DNA from: Limosilactobacillus urinaemulieris
GTDB lineage: Bacteria > Bacillota > Bacilli > Lactobacillales > Lactobacillaceae
Direction: 5' to 3'
Assembly (NCBI RefSeq): GCF_014838745.1
Contig: NZ_JABUXR010000001.1
Coordinates: 1 to 64,000 of the forward strand
Length of the DNA: 64,000 bases
Every line of letters begins with the position of its first letter. Position 1 is the stretch's first letter. The translations under genes were made by a program, and so were the position numbers. This document shows positions 54,326 to 63,845 of this stretch, piece by piece. The notes beneath the pieces are model-generated. The model was not told the origin of the DNA. It saw only the letters and a list, made by a program, of their open reading frames with translations, and made no database searches.

Positions 54326-55747
54326 ATGGATAATACTCAAAATAGTACTGCAAGAAAGCAGCTTGCGCATCCTAAACTAGCAATGGTAGCAATGTTATTA
54401 GGAGCCTTTGTGGGAATGTTAAGTGAAACCTCACTTAACATTGCTCTTCCCAAGCTAATGTTGTCCTTACGTGTCAATATGGCAACTATTCAGTGGCTAG
54501 TTACCGGATACATGCTTGTTATTGGAATTATTCTTCCTTTATCGAGCCTAATTTCAAAATGGTTTACTACTCGTCAGATCATTATCTTTGGTTTACTAAG
54601 CTTTATTATTGGGGCGGTTATCTCTGCTTGTGCAAGCAGTTTTCCAGGAGTGTTAATCGGTCGAATGGTGCAAGGGATTGGAACCGGGTTGATTCTGCCA
54701 CTAATGTTCGCCGTCGCAATGCAAATCTTTCCACCCCAAAAACTTGGTGCTGTATTGGGAATCTGTGCACTAGTAATTATGTTTGCACCAGCGATTGGGC
54801 CAACACTTACCGGACTAATTCTTGCTAAACTTTCTTGGCGCTGGATCTTCTGGCTATTTATCCCGTTCTTAGTCTTAGCGCTAATTTTTGCAATAACTTC
54901 ATTAGATAACGTTAATAACGTTAGTAAACCACATGTCGACTGGCTTTCAATTATTGAATCCGCAGTTGGTTTTTCTGGGCTAGTCATTAGTGCTAGTCTC
55001 TCTAGTCGTGATGGCTGGCTATCAGTTCCCGTTCTCTCGGCATTAGTGGTTGGAGTAATTGTTTTAGGATTTTATATTCACCGCCAACTCCACTTAACAG
55101 AACCAATTCTTAATCTAAGGTTATTTAAAATTCCGGCCTTTAGGACAGGAGCTCTGTTAGTGATGCTCGATTTTGGGATCATCCTTTCCGCAATGTACTT
55201 ATTACCAAACTACCTACAAAATGGTTTGTTGATTCCGGTTGCTCTTACTGGTATGATTATGCTTCCCGGAGGAGTGATCAATACTATTACATCTGCACTA
55301 GCCGGTCGACTTTACGATAATATTGGCGCTAGAAAACCAGTAATGATTGGCTTAGTTATTGCACTAATCGGAACCATTATGTTTGCATGTACTTCAAATC
55401 ATTCATCGGTTGGTTATATCATTATGGCTCATGTGATCTTAATGATTGGTTGTCCGTTAGCAATGTCCCCCGCGCAGACTAGTTCGCTAAACTCCCTCAA
55501 TGGTCTTGAATCAGCAGATGGGAGTACAATTCTTAATACTCTCCAGCAAATTGTTGGTGCATTGGCAACTGCATTGGCAACTAGTTTCCTCGAACTTGGG
55601 CAAAAGAATGTTACTGGTACTGCAGCTCTTAAATTTACTAATGGGTTCCACTATGGAATTTACTTTACCCTTGTCTTAGTTGTGATTGCCTTAATTCTTT
55701 CCTTTAGGCTTCAAGACCGCGCTAAGAAAACGCAAGATATTAATTAG
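54326..55747 (+). CDS. MFS multidrug exporter, DHA2 (EmrB/QacA) family
   Basis: 473 aa with 14 predicted helices. Signatures: LNIALPKLMLSL and IQWLVTGYMLVIGIILPLSSLI in the first two helices, and GRMVQGIGTGLILPLMFA (motif C region). AAAGGAG site. Drug or metabolite efflux by proton antiport. Confidence 0.9.
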   Translation: MDNTQNSTARKQLAHPKLAMVAMLLGAFVGMLSETSLNIALPKLMLSLRVNMATIQWLVTGYMLVIGIILPLSSLISKWFTTRQIIIFGLLSFIIGAVISACASSFPGVLIGRMVQGIGTGLILPLMFAVAMQIFPPQKLGAVLGICALVIMFAPAIGPTLTGLILAKLSWRWIFWLFIPFLVLALIFAITSLDNVNNVSKPHVDWLSIIESAVGFSGLVISASLSSRDGWLSVPVLSALVVGVIVLGFYIHRQLHLTEPILNLRLFKIPAFRTGALLVMLDFGIILSAMYLLPNYLQNGLLIPVALTGMIMLPGGVINTITSALAGRLYDNIGARKPVMIGLVIALIGTIMFACTSNHSSVGYIIMAHVILMIGCPLAMSPAQTSSLNSLNGLESADGSTILNTLQQIVGALATALATSFLELGQKNVTGTAALKFTNGFHYGIYFTLVLVVIALILSFRLQDRAKKTQDIN

Positions 55748-55821
55748 CTATCGGTTGCAATTTCTTGGCAAAATGCTGATAATAAGACCAACCGCCTATT
55801 AACTATAAGGAGTTGGTTTTA

Positions 55822-55953
55822 TTGCTACCTTCATTACCTGTTGGTATTGGTGAAGTCCATGCAATGCATGAGCTGTTTAAATTAAACCCGCGTTTGGCGA
55901 TTATTGTTTTGCTACTATTAATATGCCTAGCATTTTACCTAAAAAATAAGTAG
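55822..55953 (+). CDS. 43-aa single-pass membrane peptide
   Basis: TTG 55822 follows AAGGAG. The first half is polar, then one hydrophobic helix (LAIIVLLLLICLAFYL), then KNK. It lies 74 nt after the MFS gene in the same direction and before a terminator, so it may be cotranscribed. No family recognised. Confidence 0.5.
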   Translation: MLPSLPVGIGEVHAMHELFKLNPRLAIIVLLLLICLAFYLKNK

Positions 55954-55956
55954 AAA

Positions 55957-56024
55957 TAAAAACAGAGCTTTGTCACTCTGCCCTCTAACTAAGAGGAACG
56001 AAGTAGCAATGCTCTGTTTTATTT
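55957..56024. terminator. terminator
   Basis: AAAACAGAGC / GCTCTGTTTT arms with inner pairing, between converging transcripts. Confidence 0.65.
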
Positions 56025-56183
56025 TGTCATTATATCTTTAAGACCGATTTTTACTAATTCTTTAGCTGCTGCAGAAACGGTTAATGATTGTTTTTCTGCA
56101 TATTGCTTAACTAGTTGATAAACCGCTAGCTCTTCTGGGCCACGCCAAATAATACCAGTTACCTGCCCATGTTCTTTTTCCAT
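56019..56183 (-). CDS. 54-aa protein, last gene of the PLD-ATPase operon
   Basis: ATG 56183 behind GGAAGTGG. Mostly helical: LAVYQLVKQYAEKQ and VSAAAKELVKIGLKDI suggest a small ribbon-helix-helix-like or adaptor protein. It starts 18 nt after the DUF915 gene stop. No family recognised. Confidence 0.6.
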   Translation of the reverse strand: MEKEHGQVTGIIWRGPEELAVYQLVKQYAEKQSLTVSAAAKELVKIGLKDIMTK

Positions 56184-56201
56184 TAAACCACTTCCTTAAA
56201 T

Positions 56202-57047
56202 CTAATCCTTATCCCAAAGTATCTTAGCGACTCGCTGTATAATTGCCATTCGATCATGGAGTTGAAAATGATTGGTCTTGGGAACCACTACTTGCCTGTA
56301 TTGAATCTCTGGATGAATTCTCACAAGTGTTTGAAGCATTTCTGACTGTACACGTGGAACTGATTCATCCCTGCCACCCATGATATTAAAAAATTTGATA
56401 GAAGAGTTAGGGTGCCAGCTCCTCATCTGTTGCTCCAACTGGTGAAAATTACGATCCTTTGATTTACGGTTTAAATTAGGAACAAACTTTACTTTAACGC
56501 CAAAACTCTCTTCAACCGGGACACCAAGAAAAACTACTTTATGAAGTTGAATGTTTTTTTGTAGTTTTTCAGAACTCATATAAGCATGAATGAACTCGGT
56601 TCCCCCATAAGAATGGGCAATAACATTCATTCGTTTAATATGGTAACGATCATGAAGTAATTGAAGCGCTTTGGTTAATTGGTAAACCTGGGGATGATAA
56701 GAGGCATTATAGTTCCAATTGTAGAGTATTTGAATAAGCGCATTTTTCTCCTGATGATAACTTCCACTAGTTTTAACCGTTCCTGTTGGTGATATCCATA
56801 CTGTCATTACCTTTTGCGCATAATGATGACTTTCAAAGTAATGCGTCATTCGATAATAAGTAGTTGTGTTACCGCCCCAGCCAGGAATCATTATAGTTGG
56901 CGTTTCATCGTAATGAATATTTGAACGATAGTCACTTGTTTTTAACGAATGGTTAGGCAATGGTAATAGGATAGTAAATTGAATGATTAACATCAGTATT
57001 AATAGAATACTAATAGTCGCGGTGAACCCTTTTAATAATCGTCTCAT
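56202..57047 (-). CDS. membrane-anchored alpha/beta hydrolase, DUF915 family
   Basis: 281 aa. Signal anchor at about 10-30, PTIMIPGWGGNTTTYYRM, AHSYGG nucleophile near 147, GGRDES Asp near 228 and NHFQLH His near 264. Third DUF915-type hydrolase in the window. It follows the PLD-ATPase by 21 nt and so belongs to that operon. Confidence 0.8.
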   Translation of the reverse strand: MRRLLKGFTATISILLILMLIIQFTILLPLPNHSLKTSDYRSNIHYDETPTIMIPGWGGNTTTYYRMTHYFESHHYAQKVMTVWISPTGTVKTSGSYHQEKNALIQILYNWNYNASYHPQVYQLTKALQLLHDRYHIKRMNVIAHSYGGTEFIHAYMSSEKLQKNIQLHKVVFLGVPVEESFGVKVKFVPNLNRKSKDRNFHQLEQQMRSWHPNSSIKFFNIMGGRDESVPRVQSEMLQTLVRIHPEIQYRQVVVPKTNHFQLHDRMAIIQRVAKILWDKD

Positions 57048-57068
57048 TACTTATCATCTCGGTTCGTC

Positions 57069-59366
57069 TTAACCAAATAACCGGGCCCAGAAGCCTTTCT
57101 TCTTTGGCTTTTCTTCTTCAACTGGAGAAGTTGATTGTTCATCAGTACTCGTAACTGAATTCTCTTCCTCATAAGGATTATGCTCACCAATCCACCGGAA
57201 GAATTCTGGAGCCTTAATTTCAACAAACTTCCCTCGTTTACCGTTAATCCCATCTACACAAAGTTCAATTGGCAAAGCATTTCGGTACTTTTCGATACTA
57301 TCAGCTGTAAAGCCGTTAAAGGTGTTCAACTTTGAAATATCGAATAGTAAACTGTCATCCCCCTGACGATATTGAAAATCATCTTGCTGGGTCAGGTAAA
57401 GTTTAGCCCACCGATTTCGCGAGCTTTCCTTAAAGTCATCGCAGATTGTCTCGGAGAAGTAATCAGGCAATGGGAGATTAGCCATTTCATAATAGTTCTT
57501 AAATAACTGCCTGGTCATTGCAAGAAAGTCAAGTCGTCCCGTATCAGAATTGAAGTCCCGCCATGGGGTCTCATCGTCTTCAAGAAGGTTCGCCATCCGC
57601 ATTACAAAGTCCTTAAACAGAGTATTATTCAGTGTCTTTCGAACGTTAAAGATATACTGGTTAGTTGCTCCTTTCTGCGACTCATCAATGACCTTGTCAA
57701 TTTGTAAGTAGTAAGTCCGCCGAGCGGTTTCCCGAAGCATAGTAAAACCTGAATCATAATTAGTTGTTCCGATTAATGGAGCAATTGGGTGCGGATGGTT
57801 TACAAGCTCATTCATAATATCGACGATCAGATGTCGACTGTATTGATCTTGCTGGAAGAAGTACGGTTCAATTTCATCTAACAAAACCGGGTATGAACTA
57901 CCAAGTTTCATATAATGTTCCATCGCCTCAACAGTCTTTGCTTTCTTTTGGGGAGTTTGCGATGGGTAGATCGTTCCAAAGTCAATCAACGAGCGATCAG
58001 TATTCCATGTGAGCTGATTAATAATCCGGAGAAGAGTTGACTTTCCAGAACCAGCCGTTGCCCCTAAGATTAGGAAATTAGGAACGTCATTCCCATCTTC
58101 AGGGTTCAGGCTAGCTTTAGAACGAATTTCCCATAAAAACGGTGCAGTAAAACTATACAAAATTGCTTCAAAGAACCGCTTCCCGTAGTCAGCATCATAA
58201 TCAACGACAAACTGCTGATAGCCTTTCATAACAGCATCAATGCTTTTTAAACCGTCACGAATTTCAGAAATAGTTGCAATTTTGCCAAATGGGATTGGGT
58301 GAGTTCCCGTATCATTAGGAACGTATAGGCCACTATTGTTATTCGCAATGTTTCGTTCCATTGGCCGATCGTACAGAAAAGTCGTGTACTTTTTCTCAGC
58401 ATCCCGTTGCTGTGGTGACATTCCACTGATCAAAGCATCCTGAACCTGCTTGGTAATTTTTTCTCGAGTCTTTAGTTTTGGCTTAGCTGCCCGAGGAGAG
58501 ACCGCTTCTTTTTGCAAAGTATAAATCGTATCATGTTGCTTAACCTGCTTGGCAATTTTCTCCTTTGCTTGAGAACGATTTATAGTAATATCACGCATTG
58601 ACTTTGTGATCATTTCAGGAACGAGATTATGGTCAATATCATGCTGAAGGTCATGCTTCAACAGATCCACCATGTCTGTTTCAGCGATCTTATCTGTTGT
58701 TTCATTGTCAAGGATAACCGGTCCCTTACCGCTATCCTGATCTTTCTTTCCTTCCTCAACTTGCTTTTGAGCTGCCTTTACTAGGTTTGTAGTAAAGAAA
58801 GGCTTCAATACCGGCTTAAAATCCTTTTTAAAGTGGTCAGCAAGGTTTTGGTATAAGCGGACATCATTGTCAAATACCAATACTTCTTCAAATTGATTTC
58901 GGTGAGCATCAAATGAAGCTTCGTCTAAATCTACACTTCCAAGAATTACACGGGTATCATGGGTAGTTGAACTGCTTAACAAGTAAAACTTAGAATGAAT
59001 AACTTGAGTTGGTGCGATTGATACGCGAAAAAGATTATTTAAGACGTTCGTTTGGTTGTCACTGGTTAACGCAGAGAAGAGCTTAGCAGCTTCTTTATTT
59101 GCTGAACTAAGGAGAGCATTGGTAAGTGCAACCTTTGTCACCATCTCATCAGCACTTAATTCACTAGTTGATTGGGAGCTTAACGCCACATTAATACTGA
59201 TAAAATTACTAAGGTATTTATTAATAAAGTCAGCAGTAATCTTCCCAGTTACTGCGATTAACTGATCGTATTTTTGCGAATCAAATAATTGATGAATCTT
59301 TAATGGTGGTGTTTCTTGACCATCAAAAACAATATGAATTTTTCTTATATCAGCAGTTTCTGTCAT
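57069..59366 (-). CDS. PLD-family nuclease fused to AAA+ ATPase (paralog 2)
   Basis: 765 aa from ATG 59366 (AAAGGA 8 nt upstream; ATG 59372 is too close). PLD-like domain: VIHSKFYLL (His124/Lys126), ILGSVDLDEASF, NQFEEV. Long helical linker (about 195-350), then AAA+: ILYSFTAPFLWEIR lead-in, Walker A GATAGSGKS (435-443), Walker B PVLLDEIE (DE 497-498), sensor-1 in IGTTNYDSG, and ARRTYYL. The C-terminus is acidic then ends KKKGFWARLFG, parallel to the SRLFKRK end of paralog 1. First gene of an operon with a DUF915 hydrolase and a 54-aa protein. Confidence 0.75.
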   Translation of the reverse strand: MTETADIRKIHIVFDGQETPPLKIHQLFDSQKYDQLIAVTGKITADFINKYLSNFISINVALSSQSTSELSADEMVTKVALTNALLSSANKEAAKLFSALTSDNQTNVLNNLFRVSIAPTQVIHSKFYLLSSSTTHDTRVILGSVDLDEASFDAHRNQFEEVLVFDNDVRLYQNLADHFKKDFKPVLKPFFTTNLVKAAQKQVEEGKKDQDSGKGPVILDNETTDKIAETDMVDLLKHDLQHDIDHNLVPEMITKSMRDITINRSQAKEKIAKQVKQHDTIYTLQKEAVSPRAAKPKLKTREKITKQVQDALISGMSPQQRDAEKKYTTFLYDRPMERNIANNNSGLYVPNDTGTHPIPFGKIATISEIRDGLKSIDAVMKGYQQFVVDYDADYGKRFFEAILYSFTAPFLWEIRSKASLNPEDGNDVPNFLILGATAGSGKSTLLRIINQLTWNTDRSLIDFGTIYPSQTPQKKAKTVEAMEHYMKLGSSYPVLLDEIEPYFFQQDQYSRHLIVDIMNELVNHPHPIAPLIGTTNYDSGFTMLRETARRTYYLQIDKVIDESQKGATNQYIFNVRKTLNNTLFKDFVMRMANLLEDDETPWRDFNSDTGRLDFLAMTRQLFKNYYEMANLPLPDYFSETICDDFKESSRNRWAKLYLTQQDDFQYRQGDDSLLFDISKLNTFNGFTADSIEKYRNALPIELCVDGINGKRGKFVEIKAPEFFRWIGEHNPYEEENSVTSTDEQSTSPVEEEKPKKKGFWARLFG

Positions 59367-59452
59367 GACCATAATCCTTTACTATCAATAAATATATTAG
59401 TTTTATTTTCGACTATTTAATCCCTTTTTGCAAGTGGTTCCCCGATAAGCTA

Positions 59453-59490
59453 TATAAAAAAGGAGCCGGAAATTTTCCAGCTTCTTTCAT
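59453..59490 (-). terminator. terminator of the oleate hydratase transcript
   Basis: GAAGCTGGAAA / TTTCCGGCTCC stem followed by six U on the minus strand. Confidence 0.75.
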
Positions 59491-59492
59491 CT

Positions 59493-61269
59493 TTATAGTA
59501 AGTGCTGTTGTTCCATTAATTCACCAATCCAGGTTCCTTGGAGCTTCTTTAATAACGGCTTTTCAACAATCTTCGGAATTGGTAGATCCATGTCTTTTAA
59601 CGGTTTCTTATCATTCATGTAATACATTGCCCGCATTAACTCTCGAAGATCATAAATAGAGTTAAAGACTTCTGGAACTCCCCGATCAACATCTAATAGA
59701 GTGTAGACGGCTTCCATTGCGGTCCGTACTGAATATTCCGTGGTAAATACGGTATCACGACTTGGAGATTCAGCAAAGTTACCAATAAATGCCAAGTTAG
59801 CGGATCCTTCTGGAACAACGTCTGGACGGTCGCCCTTAACTCGTGGCATAAAGTAGCTAGTGATGAATGGCATATATACTGGAACAGTATTAATTGAACT
59901 CTCCTTAGCCAAATCGTCAATTAACGCTTCTGGAACTCCCAGATGGTATAGCCATTCCTTGGTAATCTCTTCACCAGTACAATCAACGATCCGTTTCTTA
60001 ATATAGTTTCCCTTTGTATTAGAGTACAGACCGTAAATCCAAACAATGGTTTCATTTTTCTTTTGCTTCTTGAAGTGTGGTTGACGGTGAATTGTCCAGG
60101 AAAGCATCCAATTAGAGTCAGTGACCGTAATGATTCCACCAGTATTAACTTTGCCATCATGGAGATCCCGTTTGGTTAAGCGTTCGATGTATGGTTCAAC
60201 TTGCGGGTTCTTAACGGTTGCAGTAGCGGAAATGAACCAGCTTCTCCCCGGAAGGTTCTTGCAAAAGACATCAGGATGACCAAAATCAGCTGACTGCCGA
60301 GCAAGGTTTTCCCACAGTTTCCAACTACCACCAAGTGCTTGCGTTGGTCGAGCTGCTTGATGGTGACTGCCGTAAGTAGAACTTTCTGTAATTGAACCGT
60401 TTGTGACAAAGACAAGGTCATTGTCCGTTAACTCAACAACTTTATCTTTACCGGCTTGAGTTAATAAGATTCGCTTAGCGTGCTTTTGCCGCCCCTGAGT
60501 ATCAACAATAACATTCTTTACCTGGGTATCGTACTCAATCTTGACATGATGATCTTTCAAGTAGGCCAATAGCGGCTTGGTCATTGATTCATATTGGTTA
60601 TACTTATTAAACTTCAGTGCAGTGAAATCCGGTAAACCATCAATATGGTGAATAAACCGCATCATATAACGACGCATTTCAGCTAGAGAGTGCCACCGTT
60701 CAAACGCAAACATTGTTGACCAATAAATCCAGAAATTGCTTTCAAAGAAATCATCAGAGAAGTATTCACCAATAGTCTCCCTTCCCAACTTTTCTTCAGG
60801 GGTCATAATTAGCTTAGTCAGCTCTTTGATTGCCTTTTTACTTAAACCATATTTACCGTCCGATGGAACTTCATTTCCCCGCTTATAGGTTAAACGACAA
60901 TTAGAACTGTTTGGATCTTCCTTATCTAACCAGTAGTATTCATCAAGGTAGGAAGCACCTGGAATTTCAAGTGATGGAATTGAACGATACATGTCCCACA
61001 TACACTCGAAATGGTTCTCCATTTCCCGGCCTCCACGAGTAACAAAACCAATTCCCAGGACGATCTTCACCATCAAGAGAACCACCGGCAACCGGTAATT
61101 CCTCTAAAATATGGATATTCTCACCCGGCATTTGAGCATCACGAATTAAAAACACGGCGGCCGATAAACCAGCTAAACCACCACCGATGATGTAGGCGTG
61201 TTTCTTGTCAACGCCAGCGGGCTTCTTTGGTCGAGCAAAGGCTTCATAATTCCCGTTTGAATAATACAT
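59493..61269 (-). pseudogene. ohyA: oleate hydratase (myosin-cross-reactive antigen), frameshifted
   Basis: ATG 61269 behind AAGGGAG. The FAD fold starts well ([17 protein letters not shown]) and breaks at [12 protein letters not shown] at 61054-61056 where GG would keep frame. The second frame continues [19 protein letters not shown] through to 59493. Restored length about 591 aa, the usual size. Oleate hydratases add water to unsaturated fatty acids using FAD as a structural cofactor. A weak cre-like element is at 61321-61336. Confidence 0.9.
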
Positions 61270-61450
61270 TTTGACGACTCCCTTCTCAGTAAACAAGTGC
61301 ATCATAACTACCTTAATTTTAGTGAAAGCGGTTGAAAGTGTCAATTTTATTAAACACAATGAACTTATAAATTAATTCTAAATAATTATTCCAAACGTAT
61401 GTTCAAACTAGTAAAATAGACTTTGGAATTATTAGAAATGGAGTGAATTT

Positions 61451-62281
61451 ATGAAACTTAAGAAACGCCTCTATCACCTTTTATTTGCTCTTGCTGGTTT
61501 ATTAGTAGTTACTGGAGTTATCCAGCAACCTCAGCTAACAAATGCTTCGTTAAACCATATTAGTAAAATTGCTTATTGGAAGAAAAACAGTCATAACGCT
61601 CAAAAAACATTACCGCCAACTCAGGAACAGGCTAATTCAGTCTTAACTCCGGCTGTTCGCCAACAACTTGGCACTTCAATTACCTGGAACAAAGCCGGTG
61701 CGTTTATTATCAATAATAACCAAACAAATCTTAACGCTAAGATTGCAAGTACCCCCTATGCTGTAAATCATCTTGACCGTCAAGGAAGGGCGTGGCAAGG
61801 TGATGCCTGGTTAAACAGGACAACTCGTCAATATAAAAGCCGAATTGCCACAGGGAATGGTGCTACGGATTGGCGACCAGCTGGCTTCCTTCAGGCGCAT
61901 AATCTTAAAGGCAGGTACAATCATGCATACGATCGCGGACACCTTCTTGCCTATGCACTAGTTGGTGGTATTCATGGATTTGATGCATCCGAATCAAATC
62001 CATCTAATATTGCCACGCAAACTGCCTGGGCAAATGAAGCACGAAGTAAGAACTCAACAGGACAAAATTACTACGAAGGTCTGGTGAGAAAAGCATTAGA
62101 TCAGAATAAGCAGGTTCGCTACCGAGTTACCAATATTTATGACGGTAATAATATCGTTCCGGCAGGTGCTCATATCGAAGCTAAATCTAGTGATGGTTCT
62201 TTAGAGTATAATGTCTTTGTTCCGAATGTCCAAAGAAACATTACCATCAATTATTCAACCGGTGCAGTAAAGCAAAACTAA
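61451..62281 (+). CDS. secreted DNA/RNA non-specific endonuclease (EndA-like)
   Basis: 276 aa. N-terminal signal/anchor (about 6-24), then the nuclease with intact DRGH (161-164) and ESNPSNIATQTAWANEA metal-binding block. Paralog of the gene at 49199. Likely extracellular DNA degradation or uptake. Transcribed away from the oleate hydratase gene. Confidence 0.85.
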   Translation: MKLKKRLYHLLFALAGLLVVTGVIQQPQLTNASLNHISKIAYWKKNSHNAQKTLPPTQEQANSVLTPAVRQQLGTSITWNKAGAFIINNNQTNLNAKIASTPYAVNHLDRQGRAWQGDAWLNRTTRQYKSRIATGNGATDWRPAGFLQAHNLKGRYNHAYDRGHLLAYALVGGIHGFDASESNPSNIATQTAWANEARSKNSTGQNYYEGLVRKALDQNKQVRYRVTNIYDGNNIVPAGAHIEAKSSDGSLEYNVFVPNVQRNITINYSTGAVKQN

Positions 62282-62282
62282 A

Positions 62283-62334
62283 AAAGCAGCTTTGTGAGTC
62301 CCCTCAAACAGGATTTACAAAGCTGCTTTAGCTA
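62283..62334. terminator. terminator
   Basis: AAAGCAGCTTTGT / ACAAAGCTGCTTT stem between converging genes. Confidence 0.8.
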
Positions 62335-62339
62335 TATAT

Positions 62340-63719
62340 TTACTTTTCTTTTCCTTCATGAACACGGATACGGTAAATAATACTCATAATAATCAGAAAG
62401 ATAACACCAACTGATACTGAAACCCGAGTATCTGGGTTAAAGAACATGAAGAGCAAGATCACAGTCAAAGCGATCAAACTAAAGTAGTTATAGGCCGGGT
62501 AAAGCGGCATCTTGAATGGATGATCTTTAAGCTGTTCAGGGTGTTCTTTCCTGAAGTGAAGTTCTGACAAGAGAATGATAAACCATGGTACCATCCCTGG
62601 AAGAACACTGGAACTATATACAATGACGAAAATGTTTTGAGCAGCAGAACTAAAAATCGACATTAATTCATTAATTACAAAACCAAGGAAAATCCAGAAG
62701 GAAATCGTGAGGATTGCAACATTAGGAACAACGCGCTTGGAAAGCTTACTAAAGAACTTTGGTACTTCCCCATCAACAGAAAGCTTGAACAGCATCCGAC
62801 TAGCACTGTAAATTCCAGAGTTAGCTCCAGAAAGAGCTGCCGTCAAAACAACAAAGTTAATGATTCCGGCTGCTCCAGTAATTCCAACCTTCGTGAAGGT
62901 TTCAACGAATGGTGAGCCAACGGACTTCAATTCGTTCCATGGGTAAATAGAAACAATGACGAAAATTGCACCAATATAGAAGATTAAGATCCGCCAGATA
63001 ACGGACTTAACTGATTTCACAATCGCATGACGTGGTGATTCAGCTTCACCAGCAGTGATTCCCAATAACTCAATTCCCTGATAAGAACCAGCAATCACAG
63101 ATAGCGAGAACATAAAGCCCATAAAGCCACCGGTAAAGAATCCGCCATGAGACCACAAATTAGAAATCCCAACTGGATGCCAGTTATTACCTAACCCAAG
63201 AACAATAACCAGTAACCCAAGAATAATCATCGCAATAATCGTGACAACCTTAATCATGGCAAACCAGAACTCCAGTCGGCCATATGCTTTTGCTGATGCT
63301 AGGTTCGCTAAGGTTAAAATAACGATCATTATTAACCCAGAAATCCAATCCGGAAGGTTCGGCCACCAGTAATTTAGATATTGACTCATTGCGATAATAT
63401 CAGAAATCCCAACAATGATAAATTGGAAGACGTTACTCCACTTCGTTAAATACCCAGCAACTGGATGAATATACTTCGAACCATAATCCGCAAAGGAACC
63501 AGTTCCCGGACTAATATAAATTAACTCTCCAAGAGCTCGCATAACACCATAGAGAACTAAGCCGACAAAGGCATATGCCAGCAGAACGGAAGGACCAGTC
63601 CACTTAATAGTGGAAGTAGCCCCCATAAAAAGACCACTACCGATTGTTCCACCGATCGCAATCATTTCCATCTGTCCAGGCGTCATCGTCCGATTTAGTT
63701 TTGCTTTATTTTCATTCAT
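62340..63719 (-). CDS. amino acid permease (APC family)
   Basis: 459 aa from ATG 63719, fixed by GAGGAG. Twelve helices; MIAIGGTIGSGLFMGA start, EGI-like SYQGIELLGITAGEAESPR block and SGANSGIYSASRMLF match the GABA/aromatic/serine-threonine group of APC transporters. Substrate cannot be read from the protein, but the Thr-coding leader peptide upstream points to threonine (or serine/threonine). Confidence 0.85.
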   Translation of the reverse strand: MNENKAKLNRTMTPGQMEMIAIGGTIGSGLFMGATSTIKWTGPSVLLAYAFVGLVLYGVMRALGELIYISPGTGSFADYGSKYIHPVAGYLTKWSNVFQFIIVGISDIIAMSQYLNYWWPNLPDWISGLIMIVILTLANLASAKAYGRLEFWFAMIKVVTIIAMIILGLLVIVLGLGNNWHPVGISNLWSHGGFFTGGFMGFMFSLSVIAGSYQGIELLGITAGEAESPRHAIVKSVKSVIWRILIFYIGAIFVIVSIYPWNELKSVGSPFVETFTKVGITGAAGIINFVVLTAALSGANSGIYSASRMLFKLSVDGEVPKFFSKLSKRVVPNVAILTISFWIFLGFVINELMSIFSSAAQNIFVIVYSSSVLPGMVPWFIILLSELHFRKEHPEQLKDHPFKMPLYPAYNYFSLIALTVILLFMFFNPDTRVSVSVGVIFLIIMSIIYRIRVHEGKEK

Positions 63720-63744
63720 GTCTAACTCCTCATTTCCTTCAACT

Positions 63745-63820
63745 AAAAAAGCTACCCAAAAAGTCCCTCTCAACCAGGTTCAAATCATTTGATAGGCGTT
63801 TGAGTAACTTCTGGATAGCT
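63745..63820 (-). terminator. attenuator terminator (segments 3:4)
   Basis: Minus strand: AGCTATCCAGAAGTTACTCAA pairs with TTGAG-AGGG-ACTTTTTGGGTAGCT in segments (outer arms 63806-63820 and 63750-63764), followed by six U (63745-63750), just before the permease ribosome site. Confidence 0.7.
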
Positions 63821-63845
63821 GTTAACTTACAGAATTTATTAAATA

